NCBI GenBank assembly: GCA_015662815.1
Contig: DQTK01000033.1
Span: forward strand, 1-5,925
Direction of reading: 5' to 3'
DNA from: Aquifex aeolicus
Lineage (GTDB): Bacteria; Aquificota; Aquificia; Aquificales; Aquificaceae
DNA length: 5,925 nt
Below the pieces are notes generated by a model. That model was not told the origin of the DNA. It saw only the letters and a list, made by a program, of their open reading frames with translations, and searched no databases. Positions 1 to 5,893 of the stretch are shown here, one piece after another. Numbering within the stretch: the stretch's first letter is position 1; each line of letters opens with the position of its first letter. A program made the position numbers and the translations under genes.

Positions 1-714
1 AGTTTAGACCCTATAGAAGTTGATTCCGTAAAAATAATTGAAAATGGTTCTTTAGAACACGACAGAGAATTTGCTTTTTTCGATGAGGAGGGAAAAATAG
101 TAAGTGCAAAAAAGGAGAAAAAGTTTCATCTCATAAGAAGTTTTGTAGATTTTGAAAATGAAATATTCAAGTTTAAATACGGAAATGAAAGGTGGCAATT
201 TTCTTTTGGTGAAATAAATAAGGTTAACGAGTTTTTTTCGGAAATTTTTGGGTATAAGGTTTTTCTAAAGAGAAATAAAGAGGGAGGATTTCCCGACGAT
301 AGAAAAGCCCACGGTCCGACAATAGTAAGCAATGCCACACTAAGAACCGTTGCAAATTGGTTTGATATATCCGAGGATGAATCAAGGAGAAGGTTCAGAG
401 CGAATATAGAAATCGGAGAAGCTCCCCCTTTTTGGGAGGATAGTCTCGTAGGGAAGACTTTCAGGATTGGAGATGTATTTGTTGAAGGTGTGAGTGTTTC
501 AAAAAGATGTCCGGTTCCTACGAGAAATCCAGAGACAGGAAGAGTGACAAAGAATTTTGTGAAGAAATTTATAGAATTTCGAAAAATTAGTCTTCCGGAA
601 TTTTCTCCACGAGAAGTTTTTAAAGATACCTTTTATAGATTGTGTTTAAATACAAACATACCTTCCTCGGAATGGGGTAAAGAAATTGGGATAGAGGAGG
701 AGGTAAAGGTTTGA
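1..714 (+). CDS. MOSC-domain protein, 5'-truncated by the window edge
   Basis: The frame is open from base 1 to the TGA at 712-714 (237 residues visible). It begins SLDPIEV, which matches the 'YPiKSl' strand that opens the N-terminal MOSC_N barrel, so probably only about ten residues are missing. Next come HDREFAFFDEEGKIV (residues 20-34), the usual 'DR.w.l.d..G' segment, then RFRANIEI (131-138), FWEDSLVGKTFRIGD (144-158) and KRCPVPTRNPETG (168-180). The last contains Cys170, the conserved cysteine of the MOSC domain, which in the mARC/YcbX group and in molybdenum-cofactor sulfurases is tied to molybdenum cofactor binding or sulfur handling. Family membership is clear. Whether it is a YcbX/mARC-type reductase of N-hydroxylated compounds or has another role cannot be decided; no ferredoxin domain follows the MOSC domain here. 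It overlaps the next gene by 4 bases and is probably co-transcribed with it. Confidence 0.88.
   Translation, partial: SLDPIEVDSVKIIENGSLEHDREFAFFDEEGKIVSAKKEKKFHLIRSFVDFENEIFKFKYGNERWQFSFGEINKVNEFFSEIFGYKVFLKRNKEGGFPDDRKAHGPTIVSNATLRTVANWFDISEDESRRRFRANIEIGEAPPFWEDSLVGKTFRIGDVFVEGVSVSKRCPVPTRNPETGRVTKNFVKKFIEFRKISLPEFSPREVFKDTFYRLCLNTNIPSSEWGKEIGIEEEVKV
696..704 (+). promoter_or_regulatory. Strong ribosome binding site for the TTG-started gene
   Basis: GGAGGAGGT lies 6 bases before the TTG at 711, a near-perfect Shine-Dalgarno sequence inside the last codons of the MOSC gene. It settles the start of the next gene at TTG; the first in-frame ATG (Met25 of the 296-residue protein) would remove the membrane segment and has no such site. 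The strong site probably compensates for the weak start codon and the stop/start overlap. Confidence 0.75.
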
Positions 715-1601
715 AGAAAATATTAATAGCTCTGGGTGCTGTTATTGCATTAATAGTAGGCTTCAAATTCTACGATATATTTATGGATAAGAAAGCACAA
801 GGAGAAGTAGAAAAGTTCCTATCAAAAACCTTCAGGAAAACGGGAGATGTTCAGTATACAAGTGTTGATTACAATCCTTTCACACAGGAAATTACAGTAG
901 AAGGGATTTATTACAGAGCTAAAAGTGGAGAATCTTACAGGATTGGTAAAGTAGTCATCAAAGAATTTTCGGGAACCTCTGCAGATTTTTCTCTTTACGA
1001 TATTGAACCTCTGAGTAGTGATGAAAAATTCTTCCTTAAAAAGTACGGGTACGAAACCCAGAAATTCAATATAGAGGCTTCTTATAACATATTACCTGAA
1101 CAAAATACATTTCTGATTAAAAAGCTAAGACTTGATTATCCCGATGCATTTTCCATTACCATTTCCGTTGAGATAGGAAATTACGACCACAAATTCTGGA
1201 AATATTACCTACAAAAGAAGGAAATCACCGATAAAGATTCCTTTGAAATTCTTTCCGAAATGGGGTCATTAAAGCTTTTAAGTGCGAGATTTTACTACAA
1301 AGATAAAGGGTTAAAGGAAAAGGTATTGGAGGTTGAAGCAAAAGAAAAGGGCCTTTCTCCGGAAGAGTTTAAAAATCAACTTATAAAAGACTTGGAAAAA
1401 GGTAGGAAGTTTGCAAAAAACGAGTTTGATTTACAATTGTATGATGCTGCAATAAAGTTCTTAAAAGAGGGAAAAGAAGTGATAATAGATATAAAACCCC
1501 GGAAATCGGTGAAATTTCAGGATATAGTTTTTGTTGTTGCTCTCCGGAAAGATGAAAATGCTCTAATAAAGTTATTAAATCCCAGTGTTAGCGTTAAGTA
1601 A
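711..1601 (+). CDS. Membrane-anchored protein of unknown function
   Basis: I do not recognise this 296-residue protein with certainty. The start is TTG, overlapping the upstream TGA (TTGA). Residues 1-3 (MKK) followed by a hydrophobic stretch at about 4-20 (ILIALGAVIALIVGFKF) form an uncleaved signal anchor or signal peptide, so the rest should lie in the periplasm or outside the inner membrane. Residues 45-90 (VQYTSVDYNPFTQEITVEG and onward) look like alternating beta strands, as seen in AsmA-like and DUF748-like envelope proteins. Residues 190-260 are helical and contain ARFYYKDKGLKEKVLEVEA, then EKGLSPEEFKNQL, then a segment ending IKFLKEGKEVIIDIKPRKSV. That pattern recalls the C-terminal parts of uncharacterised proteobacterial periplasmic proteins; this comparison is from memory and weak. 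No cysteine, lipobox or catalytic motif is visible. Its 3' end overlaps coaX by 27 bases on the opposite strand. Confidence 0.85.
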   Translation: MKKILIALGAVIALIVGFKFYDIFMDKKAQGEVEKFLSKTFRKTGDVQYTSVDYNPFTQEITVEGIYYRAKSGESYRIGKVVIKEFSGTSADFSLYDIEPLSSDEKFFLKKYGYETQKFNIEASYNILPEQNTFLIKKLRLDYPDAFSITISVEIGNYDHKFWKYYLQKKEITDKDSFEILSEMGSLKLLSARFYYKDKGLKEKVLEVEAKEKGLSPEEFKNQLIKDLEKGRKFAKNEFDLQLYDAAIKFLKEGKEVIIDIKPRKSVKFQDIVFVVALRKDENALIKLLNPSVSVK

Positions 1602-2264
1602 TCTCTTCAATCCCTTGTGAATAAGAAATTTATCGTAAATTCCCAAACCCTCAAACAGTTCCCCTTCCCCTCCCGTGATTATAACCTTAAAGTCTCTTTT
1701 ATATTTTTTTTTCCAGTTGTCAATAACCCCTTTAAGAAATACTTCACTCTCCTTTATAACTCCTCCGACTACACACTCCTCCGTGGAACGCCCTATAGAA
1801 AGATTTAGTTTTTTCGGTAAAAACTCGGGAATCCCTTCTGTCATTTCGGAAAGAGCCTTTAGTTTTTTACTTACACCGAGAGTAATAAATCCACCGTAAA
1901 AAATCCCTCGGAGAATTAAATCAATAACAAGTGCTGTTCCCGCGCTTATAAGTATTACGTCTTTCCCGTAAAACTCTACGGCTGAATAAGCAAGAAGAGC
2001 TCTATCTATACCTAAAGTGTTAAATGTTTTATAGGCTATCTCCAAAGGAATATGTTCCTTTTTTAAGAATTTCACCTTAGGAAATTTCTTAAGGAGGGTT
2101 TCATTAAAGCTAGGCTTTACGGAAACGGCAATTCCGTAGATATTCATAGGTTCAAGTCTCTCAAATTCTTCATGGGATAGCTTTTTAAACCATTTCCTCC
2201 GATTATCTTCCCAAAATACCAAATCAACAGTGCTGTTTCCTACATCTATTGTTATCAGATTCAT
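1575..2264 (-). CDS. coaX: Type III pantothenate kinase (CoaX)
   Basis: This would be the cytoplasmic ATP-dependent phosphorylation of pantothenate, the first step of coenzyme A synthesis. The 229-residue protein has the ASKHA-fold signatures of the type III family: IDVGNST (residues 6-12) for the phosphate-binding strand, GIDR (85-88), which in the family contacts pantothenate, SAGTALVID (107-115), FYGGFITLG (122-130), GRSTEECVVGG (158-168) and VIITGGEG (194-201). Length fits the family (about 230-260). Two positions are unusual: the motif normally reads DxGTATTxD and GGxIxPG, but here Ser107 stands where the catalytic aspartate is expected and Leu129 where proline is usual. I have an uncertain memory of the same ISAGTA motif in the Aquifex homologue, so it may be lineage-specific rather than damage. 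The ATG overlaps the TGA of the hydantoinase B gene (ATGA), which implies translational coupling. A weak AAGGG lies 4 bases before the start. No other pantothenate kinase is visible. Confidence 0.9.
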   Translation of the reverse strand: MNLITIDVGNSTVDLVFWEDNRRKWFKKLSHEEFERLEPMNIYGIAVSVKPSFNETLLKKFPKVKFLKKEHIPLEIAYKTFNTLGIDRALLAYSAVEFYGKDVILISAGTALVIDLILRGIFYGGFITLGVSKKLKALSEMTEGIPEFLPKKLNLSIGRSTEECVVGGVIKESEVFLKGVIDNWKKKYKRDFKVIITGGEGELFEGLGIYDKFLIHKGLKRLLNANTGI

Positions 2265-3826
2265 TTTTCCCTTTTCAGATATCCTCCTCCACCGGGAGTC
2301 TCTATCCTAAGTCTATCTCCTTTCTTCAAGCTGATAGCAAACTTCGATGGAACTTCCTTTATTCCTTCAGAAGTGATAACTATGTTCCTTCCAGTTTGGC
2401 CTGGGTTTCCACCGAAAAGTCCGTAGGGGGATAATCTTCTCCTTTCGGAAATAACGGTTACTTCAACATCTGTTAAAAACTCATATTCCCTTACTATACC
2501 GTCTCCACCTTTAAACATTCCTTCTCCACCTGAGTTTTTCCTTACCGAATATTCTGTTATGAGCATGGGATAATGGTGTTCTAAAGCTTCTATCGGAGTG
2601 TTAAGGGTATTGGTCATATGGGAATGTATAGCGCTTTCCCCGTCGCCTTTTGCACTTGCTCCCATACCTCCGCCTATAGTTTCATAGTAAGTAAAAGGTT
2701 CTCCAGTGTCTGGATTTATACCGCCTACTGCCACATTATTCATAGTTCCCTGACTAGCTGCGGGTATTTCTTCCGGAAGAACCTTGGCAAAAGCTCCCAA
2801 AACAACATCAACTATACGCTGAGAAGTTTCCACATTTCCTGCGACAACCCCATAAGGAAAACTTGCATCTACTATTGTTCCCTTTCTGGTTATTACCTCT
2901 ATAGGTTTAAAGCACCCTTCATTTATGGGAATATCTTTACCGAGGATAGATATAACACAGTAGTAAACAGCGGATAACGTTATAGCTCTTACAGCGTTAA
3001 TCCCCCCCTTAGTTTGCTTGTCCGAATTTGTAAAATCGAAAACTAACTTATCTTCGTTTACCTTTAACTTTAAGTGTATCTTTATATCTTCATTACCATA
3101 TCCATCATCTTCCATATAATCTGTAAACTCGCATTCCCCTTTAGGCAACTCCTTTATTCTCGCTCTTATAAATTTCTCAGAATACTCTATTAGCTTCTCC
3201 GAGAAGTATACGACTTTACGAACGCCTTCCTTCTCTATCAATTCTCTTAATCTCTTTAAGCCTACAAGATTAGCCATTATCTGGGCTTTGAAATCTCCTT
3301 CCCTTTCTTCTGGAGTTCTTACATTTCTCAAAAACAGTTTCATGAACTCTTCGTTTAGCTTCCCCTTTTTCAAAAGCTTGGTAGGAGGGATTATGAAACC
3401 TTCCTGAAATATAGAACTTGAAAGGGGCATAGACCCAGATGCGGAACCTCCAATATCAGAATGATGGGCTCTGTTTGCTATAAAGAACAAAAGTTCTCCC
3501 CCATGGAAAAAAGGAGCAACCAAAGTAATATCCGGCAGGTGAGTACCACCCATATACGGGTCGTTGAGAACAATCATATCCCCTTCTTCGAATTTAAATT
3601 CTCTTATTGCTACCTTAACCGATTCCGGCATAGACCCTAAGTGTACAGGTATATGAGCCGCTTGGGCTACAAGATTTCCTTTTTTATCAAATATTGCACA
3701 AGAGAAATCTCTCCGCTCCTTTATATTAGGGGAAAACGCTGTTCTTTGAAGCACCAATCCCATTTCTTCAGCTATGGAAGAGAATGCATTTTTGAAAACT
3801 TCCAACAGAATCGGAGCACTGTCCAT
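2261..3826 (-). CDS. hyuB: Hydantoinase B/oxoprolinase family protein
   Basis: The 521 residues span the usual length of a complete HyuB subunit (about 510-580). Family signatures occur in order: EEMGLVLQRTAFSPNIKERRDFSCAIFD (residues 20-47), HIPVHLGSM (58-66), NDPYMGGTHLPD (88-99), ANRAHHSDIGG (117-127), ETIGGGMGA (382-390), HSHMTNTLNTPIEALE (401-416), SPYGLFGG (466-473) and the glycine-rich end TPGGGGY (510-516). The His/Asp-rich NDPY and HHSDIGG segments are candidate metal ligands. Relatives are subunits of ATP-dependent hydantoinase, 5-oxoprolinase, and acetone or acetophenone carboxylase. They normally work with a HyuA subunit that binds ATP. No hyuA is present on either side here (tRNA genes upstream, coaX downstream), so substrate and partner are unknown. 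The ATG at 3826 has AGAGGTG placed 5 bases upstream. It shares a 4-base overlap with coaX, forming a two-gene minus-strand operon. The symbol denotes the family, not a proven hydantoinase. Confidence 0.92.
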   Translation of the reverse strand: MDSAPILLEVFKNAFSSIAEEMGLVLQRTAFSPNIKERRDFSCAIFDKKGNLVAQAAHIPVHLGSMPESVKVAIREFKFEEGDMIVLNDPYMGGTHLPDITLVAPFFHGGELLFFIANRAHHSDIGGSASGSMPLSSSIFQEGFIIPPTKLLKKGKLNEEFMKLFLRNVRTPEEREGDFKAQIMANLVGLKRLRELIEKEGVRKVVYFSEKLIEYSEKFIRARIKELPKGECEFTDYMEDDGYGNEDIKIHLKLKVNEDKLVFDFTNSDKQTKGGINAVRAITLSAVYYCVISILGKDIPINEGCFKPIEVITRKGTIVDASFPYGVVAGNVETSQRIVDVVLGAFAKVLPEEIPAASQGTMNNVAVGGINPDTGEPFTYYETIGGGMGASAKGDGESAIHSHMTNTLNTPIEALEHHYPMLITEYSVRKNSGGEGMFKGGDGIVREYEFLTDVEVTVISERRRLSPYGLFGGNPGQTGRNIVITSEGIKEVPSKFAISLKKGDRLRIETPGGGGYLKREK

Positions 3827-3827
3827 C

Positions 3828-3856
3828 TTGACACCTCTTTAGGCTGTTTATACAAT
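3828..3856 (+). promoter_or_regulatory. Sigma-70-type promoter of the tRNA cluster
   Basis: A perfect TTGACA at 3828-3833 is followed after exactly 17 bases by TACAAT at 3851-3856, one mismatch from the TATAAT consensus. Transcription would start near 3863, about 18 bases before the mature tRNA-Thr, a short leader typical of stable-RNA operons. It faces away from the hydantoinase B gene, and the -35 box begins one base from that gene's ATG. The element is seen directly; its activity is inferred from the consensus match and position. Confidence 0.8.
3832..3838 (-). promoter_or_regulatory. Ribosome binding site of the hydantoinase B gene
   Basis: Read on the minus strand, AGAGGTG stands 5 bases before the ATG at 3826-3824 and fixes the start. 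Two of its bases (3832-3833) are also the last two bases of the TTGACA box of the tRNA promoter on the other strand. I could not find a convincing promoter for the hydantoinase gene itself. A TATAAA at 3852-3847 lacks a good -35 element and would leave almost no leader. Confidence 0.65.
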
Positions 3857-3880
3857 AATATATTGGCACGTGTGATAAAA

Positions 3881-3953
3881 GCTGGCGTAGCTCAGTTGGT
3901 AGAGCGCGGGATTTGTAATCCCGTGGGCGCGGGTTCGAGTCCCGCCGCCAGCT
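3881..3953 (+). tRNA. tRNA-Thr (anticodon UGU)
   Basis: The 73-base cloverleaf has acceptor GCTGGCG pairing with CGCCAGC (3946-3952), a D arm with GCTC/GAGC, anticodon stem CGGGA/TCCCG with loop TTTGTAA and anticodon TGT at 3914-3916, and T arm GCGGG-TTCGAGT-CCCGC. It reads ACA and, by wobble, other Thr codons. The discriminator is T3953; the next bases are C and A, so CCA is not encoded and must be added after transcription. It is the first gene after the promoter at 3828-3856. Nearly every stem pair is G-C. Confidence 0.97.
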
Positions 3954-3975
3954 CAGGAATTGGGGCAGGATGTAA

Positions 3976-4060
3976 GGAGGGGTGGCCGAGCGGCCAAAGG
4001 CAGGGGACTGTAAATCCCCCGGGCTTCCGCCCTGCGCAGGTTCGAATCCTGCCCCCTCCA
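3976..4060 (+). tRNA. tRNA-Tyr (anticodon GUA)
   Basis: An 85-base class II tRNA with a long variable arm (after 4019, around CCGGGCTTCCGCCCTGC). Acceptor GGAGGGG pairs with CCCCTCC (4053-4059), the anticodon stem GGGGA/TCCCC encloses loop CTGTAAA with GTA at 4010-4012, and the T arm is GCAGG-TTCGAAT-CCTGC. The discriminator is A4060. The apparent 'CCA' at 4058-4060 is the end of the acceptor stem plus the discriminator, followed by TAT, so the true CCA is not encoded. It lies 22 bases after tRNA-Thr in the same direction. Confidence 0.97.
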
Positions 4061-4091
4061 TATAATTATGTTTATAATATATTAAACAGAA

Positions 4092-4167
4092 GCGGGCGTA
4101 GCTCAGTTGGTAGAGCAGCGGCCTTCCAAGCCGCAGGTCGCGGGTTCGAGTCCCGTCGCCCGCTCCA
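4092..4167 (+). tRNA. tRNA-Gly (anticodon UCC), CCA encoded
   Basis: Acceptor GCGGGCG pairs with CGCCCGC (4157-4163). The anticodon stem GCGGC/GCCGC encloses loop CTTCCAA with anticodon TCC at 4125-4127, and the T arm is GCGGG-TTCGAGT-CCCGT with one G-U pair. Discriminator T4164 is followed by CCA at 4165-4167, so this is the only one of the three whose 3' CCA is in the DNA. An AT-rich spacer of 31 bases separates it from tRNA-Tyr. No hairpin with a T run follows, so transcription may continue into the glycosyltransferase genes. Confidence 0.97.
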
Positions 4168-4194
4168 TGCTTATAATCCAACAGTAAGTAAATA

Positions 4195-5043
4195 ATGAAT
4201 GAGAAAGTTAGTGTAGTTATTCCCGTTTACAATGGTGAAAAATACATAAGAAATTCTATTAAATCTGCATTAGAGCAAACTTATCCCAATGTAGAGGTTA
4301 TCGTTATAGACGATGCATCTTATGATAAAACCCGGGAAATTGTTCTTAAAGAATTTGGAGATTCTGTCATTTATTATAGAAACGAAAGAAACAAGGAAAG
4401 GAGTTTTTCAAGAAACAAAGGTTTTGAACTTTCCAGCGGAACCTATGTATTTTTTTTAGATGCAGATGATGAATGGGAAAAAGATTACATAAAAGAATCT
4501 GTTGAATTTTTAAAACATTATGACATTGTTTACAGTTTTCCTAGAACTTTTATAAACAAAAATAGTTCCATTATCAGAAAATCTAAAAAATATATACCAA
4601 AAGATTTAGGTGAATTAATTTTAGGAGGAATGGTAGGATATCCTTCTGCTACAGCTTTTCGAAGGGAAAAGTTTTTGCGATATAGAGAAGATATAGTTAT
4701 GAGAGAAGATTGGGAAATCTTTATAAGAGCATTCTTAGGGAATTTAAAAATAAAAGTCATTGATAATGATAAAGTAAGAATAAGGGAACACAGCCACAGG
4801 ACAAGCAGAAGCTACGAATTTTACAATGCGACTAAAAAAGTCTTCTTAGAATACAGGTATAAAATTCCCACTGAATATTATCCTTACTTTGCTTTCCACT
4901 TCGCAGAGGTGGCAATGAGATTCGGTAAAGCTGCAGAAGGTTGGAAAATATTAATACCTGTACTAATAAAAAAACCGGATATTCTTAAAAATCACCGTAG
5001 GTTTCTGTCTATCTTAAAGAGAGGTTGGAGATTTAAACTTTAA
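4195..5043 (+). CDS. Family 2 glycosyltransferase
   Basis: The 282-residue protein has a GT-A fold start at residues 4-40 (KVSVVIPVYNGEKYI, then VEVIVIDDAS), which binds the nucleotide part of a sugar nucleotide. Its DXD-type metal and diphosphate motif is FFLDADDEW at 87-94, and REDWEIFIR at 170-178 matches the 'ED' motif carrying the catalytic base of inverting GT2 enzymes. The last 70 residues are basic and aromatic but show no clear membrane helix, so it is probably a peripheral inner-membrane or cytoplasmic enzyme. Donor and acceptor sugars cannot be read from sequence; a role in lipopolysaccharide or another surface glycan is inferred from the neighbouring gene. The ATG lies 27 bases after the tRNA-Gly CCA with no Shine-Dalgarno sequence visible. 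The gene is strikingly AT-rich: the 60 bases 4501-4560 contain only 13 G or C, against 29 in 2281-2340. Confidence 0.9.
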   Translation: MNEKVSVVIPVYNGEKYIRNSIKSALEQTYPNVEVIVIDDASYDKTREIVLKEFGDSVIYYRNERNKERSFSRNKGFELSSGTYVFFLDADDEWEKDYIKESVEFLKHYDIVYSFPRTFINKNSSIIRKSKKYIPKDLGELILGGMVGYPSATAFRREKFLRYREDIVMREDWEIFIRAFLGNLKIKVIDNDKVRIREHSHRTSRSYEFYNATKKVFLEYRYKIPTEYYPYFAFHFAEVAMRFGKAAEGWKILIPVLIKKPDILKNHRRFLSILKRGWRFKL

Positions 5044-5053
5044 TAGTTAAGAG

Positions 5054-5830
5054 ATGCTGTCAGTTTTAATAAGAACCAAGAATGAAGTAGAAAATATAGA
5101 AAGAGCTATAAACAGCGTTAAAAATTTAGCACAGGAAATTATAGTTGTAGATGATGGCTCCACAGACGGTACGGTAGAAAAGGCCAAAAGTTTAGGAGCT
5201 AAGATTTTTACTGTACAAACAAACAACACTTTTGCAGAAAAACTCAATTACGGCATAAATCTTTGTAGGAATGAGTGGATTTTTGTTCTGGATGCTGACG
5301 AAGAAGTATCGGAGGAATTGAGAGATTCAATAATATCGGAGCTTAAAAATCCCAAGTTTAAAGCCTATGAAGTTACTAGGAAAACTTATTACTTAGGTAA
5401 GTTTCTAAATCATGCTTGGTATCCTGAATGGAGATTGAGGTTATTTAAAAAAGGAACCGTTTATTTTGAAGGAGAAATACATGAAAAACCTGTTTATAAA
5501 GGGAAAATAGGTAGATTAAAAGGAGATCTTTATCACTATTCCTATAAGGATATTAAACATCAATACATAAAGACTGTAGATTATGCTAATATCATAGCTA
5601 TAAATCTTTTTAAAGAGGGAAAAAGGTTTAAATTTTACAATCTGATATTTAATCCTATATGGAGTTTTACAAAAGTTTTCTTTATTAAACTCGGATTTCT
5701 AGATGGTTTTAGAGGATTTTTAGTTGCAGTATCTGCATTTATATATACATTTCTTAAATACCTATTTTTGTTAGAATTAGAACTAAAAGAAAAATACGGT
5801 GAAAACTTATGGAAGAGAAAAAGCTCCTAG
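5054..5830 (+). CDS. Family 2 glycosyltransferase, WaaE/KdtX-like
   Basis: The 258 residues begin with LSVLIRTKNEVENI (2-15) and IIVVDDGSTDGT (29-40), the GT-A nucleotide-binding strands, followed by the DXD motif FVLDADEEV at 77-85. The middle block, YLGKFLNHAWYPEWRLRLF (113-131) and VYFEGEIHE (136-144), together with the hydrophobic C-terminal part (FKFYNLIFNPIWSFTKVFF, then KLGFLDGFRGFLVAVSAF at 212-229), matches the pattern of WaaE/KdtX-type glycosyltransferases. Those add a hexose to the heptose region of the lipopolysaccharide core. The hydrophobic tail suggests close contact with the inner membrane. It starts 10 bases after the previous glycosyltransferase gene and should be in the same operon. 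The start has only AAGAG directly against the ATG, too close to act normally, so translation may depend on the gene before it. Family is confident; acceptor sugar is inference. Confidence 0.9.
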   Translation: MLSVLIRTKNEVENIERAINSVKNLAQEIIVVDDGSTDGTVEKAKSLGAKIFTVQTNNTFAEKLNYGINLCRNEWIFVLDADEEVSEELRDSIISELKNPKFKAYEVTRKTYYLGKFLNHAWYPEWRLRLFKKGTVYFEGEIHEKPVYKGKIGRLKGDLYHYSYKDIKHQYIKTVDYANIIAINLFKEGKRFKFYNLIFNPIWSFTKVFFIKLGFLDGFRGFLVAVSAFIYTFLKYLFLLELELKEKYGENLWKRKSS

Positions 5831-5832
5831 GG

Positions 5833-5893
5833 TATTTAGCTCAATAGAGGATATTTATATAAAACCCCAGTAAATGGATATAAGAGCTAAGTA
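5833..5893. repeat. Imperfect inverted repeat after the glycosyltransferases
   Basis: TTAGCTC at 5836-5842 is the exact reverse complement of GAGCTAA at 5884-5890. The pairing extends outward by a G-T wobble and two A-T pairs to 5833 and 5893, giving arms of about 10 bases around a 41-base loop. No T run follows on either strand, so it is not a standard intrinsic terminator. It could be chance, or a weak transcript-end structure. Confidence 0.3.

Noticed and set aside
126..338. 70-codon minus-strand open frame within the MOSC gene
   Set aside because: The plus-strand frame here has recognisable MOSC motifs; the minus-strand frame has none.
2618..2977. 119-codon plus-strand open frame inside the hydantoinase B gene
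   Set aside because: It is a shadow of a strongly conserved minus-strand coding region, shows no family resemblance and has no ribosome binding site.
4061..4091. TATAAT copies at 4061 and 4073 between tRNA-Tyr and tRNA-Gly as an internal promoter
   Set aside because: No -35 element lies at a usable distance; the bases there belong to the tRNA-Tyr T arm and acceptor. An AT-rich processing spacer explains it.
4172..4177. TATAAT before the first glycosyltransferase as its own promoter
   Set aside because: The -35 position (around 4149-4154) reads AGTCCC inside tRNA-Gly, with no similarity to TTGACA.
3641..4195. Open frames on both strands across the tRNA cluster, giving peptides such as GVAQLVERG and GDGTRTRDLRLG
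   Set aside because: These are the familiar false translations of tRNA genes; all three tRNAs fold perfectly and account for the region.
5836..5890. Inverted repeat as an intrinsic terminator of the glycosyltransferase operon
   Set aside because: The 41-base loop is far too long, the stem is AT-rich and no T run follows on either strand.
5830..5892. Degenerate tRNA: TTTAGCTCAATAGAGG resembles a tRNA D arm
   Set aside because: No T arm (TTCGA) follows and no acceptor or anticodon stem can be formed; probably chance.
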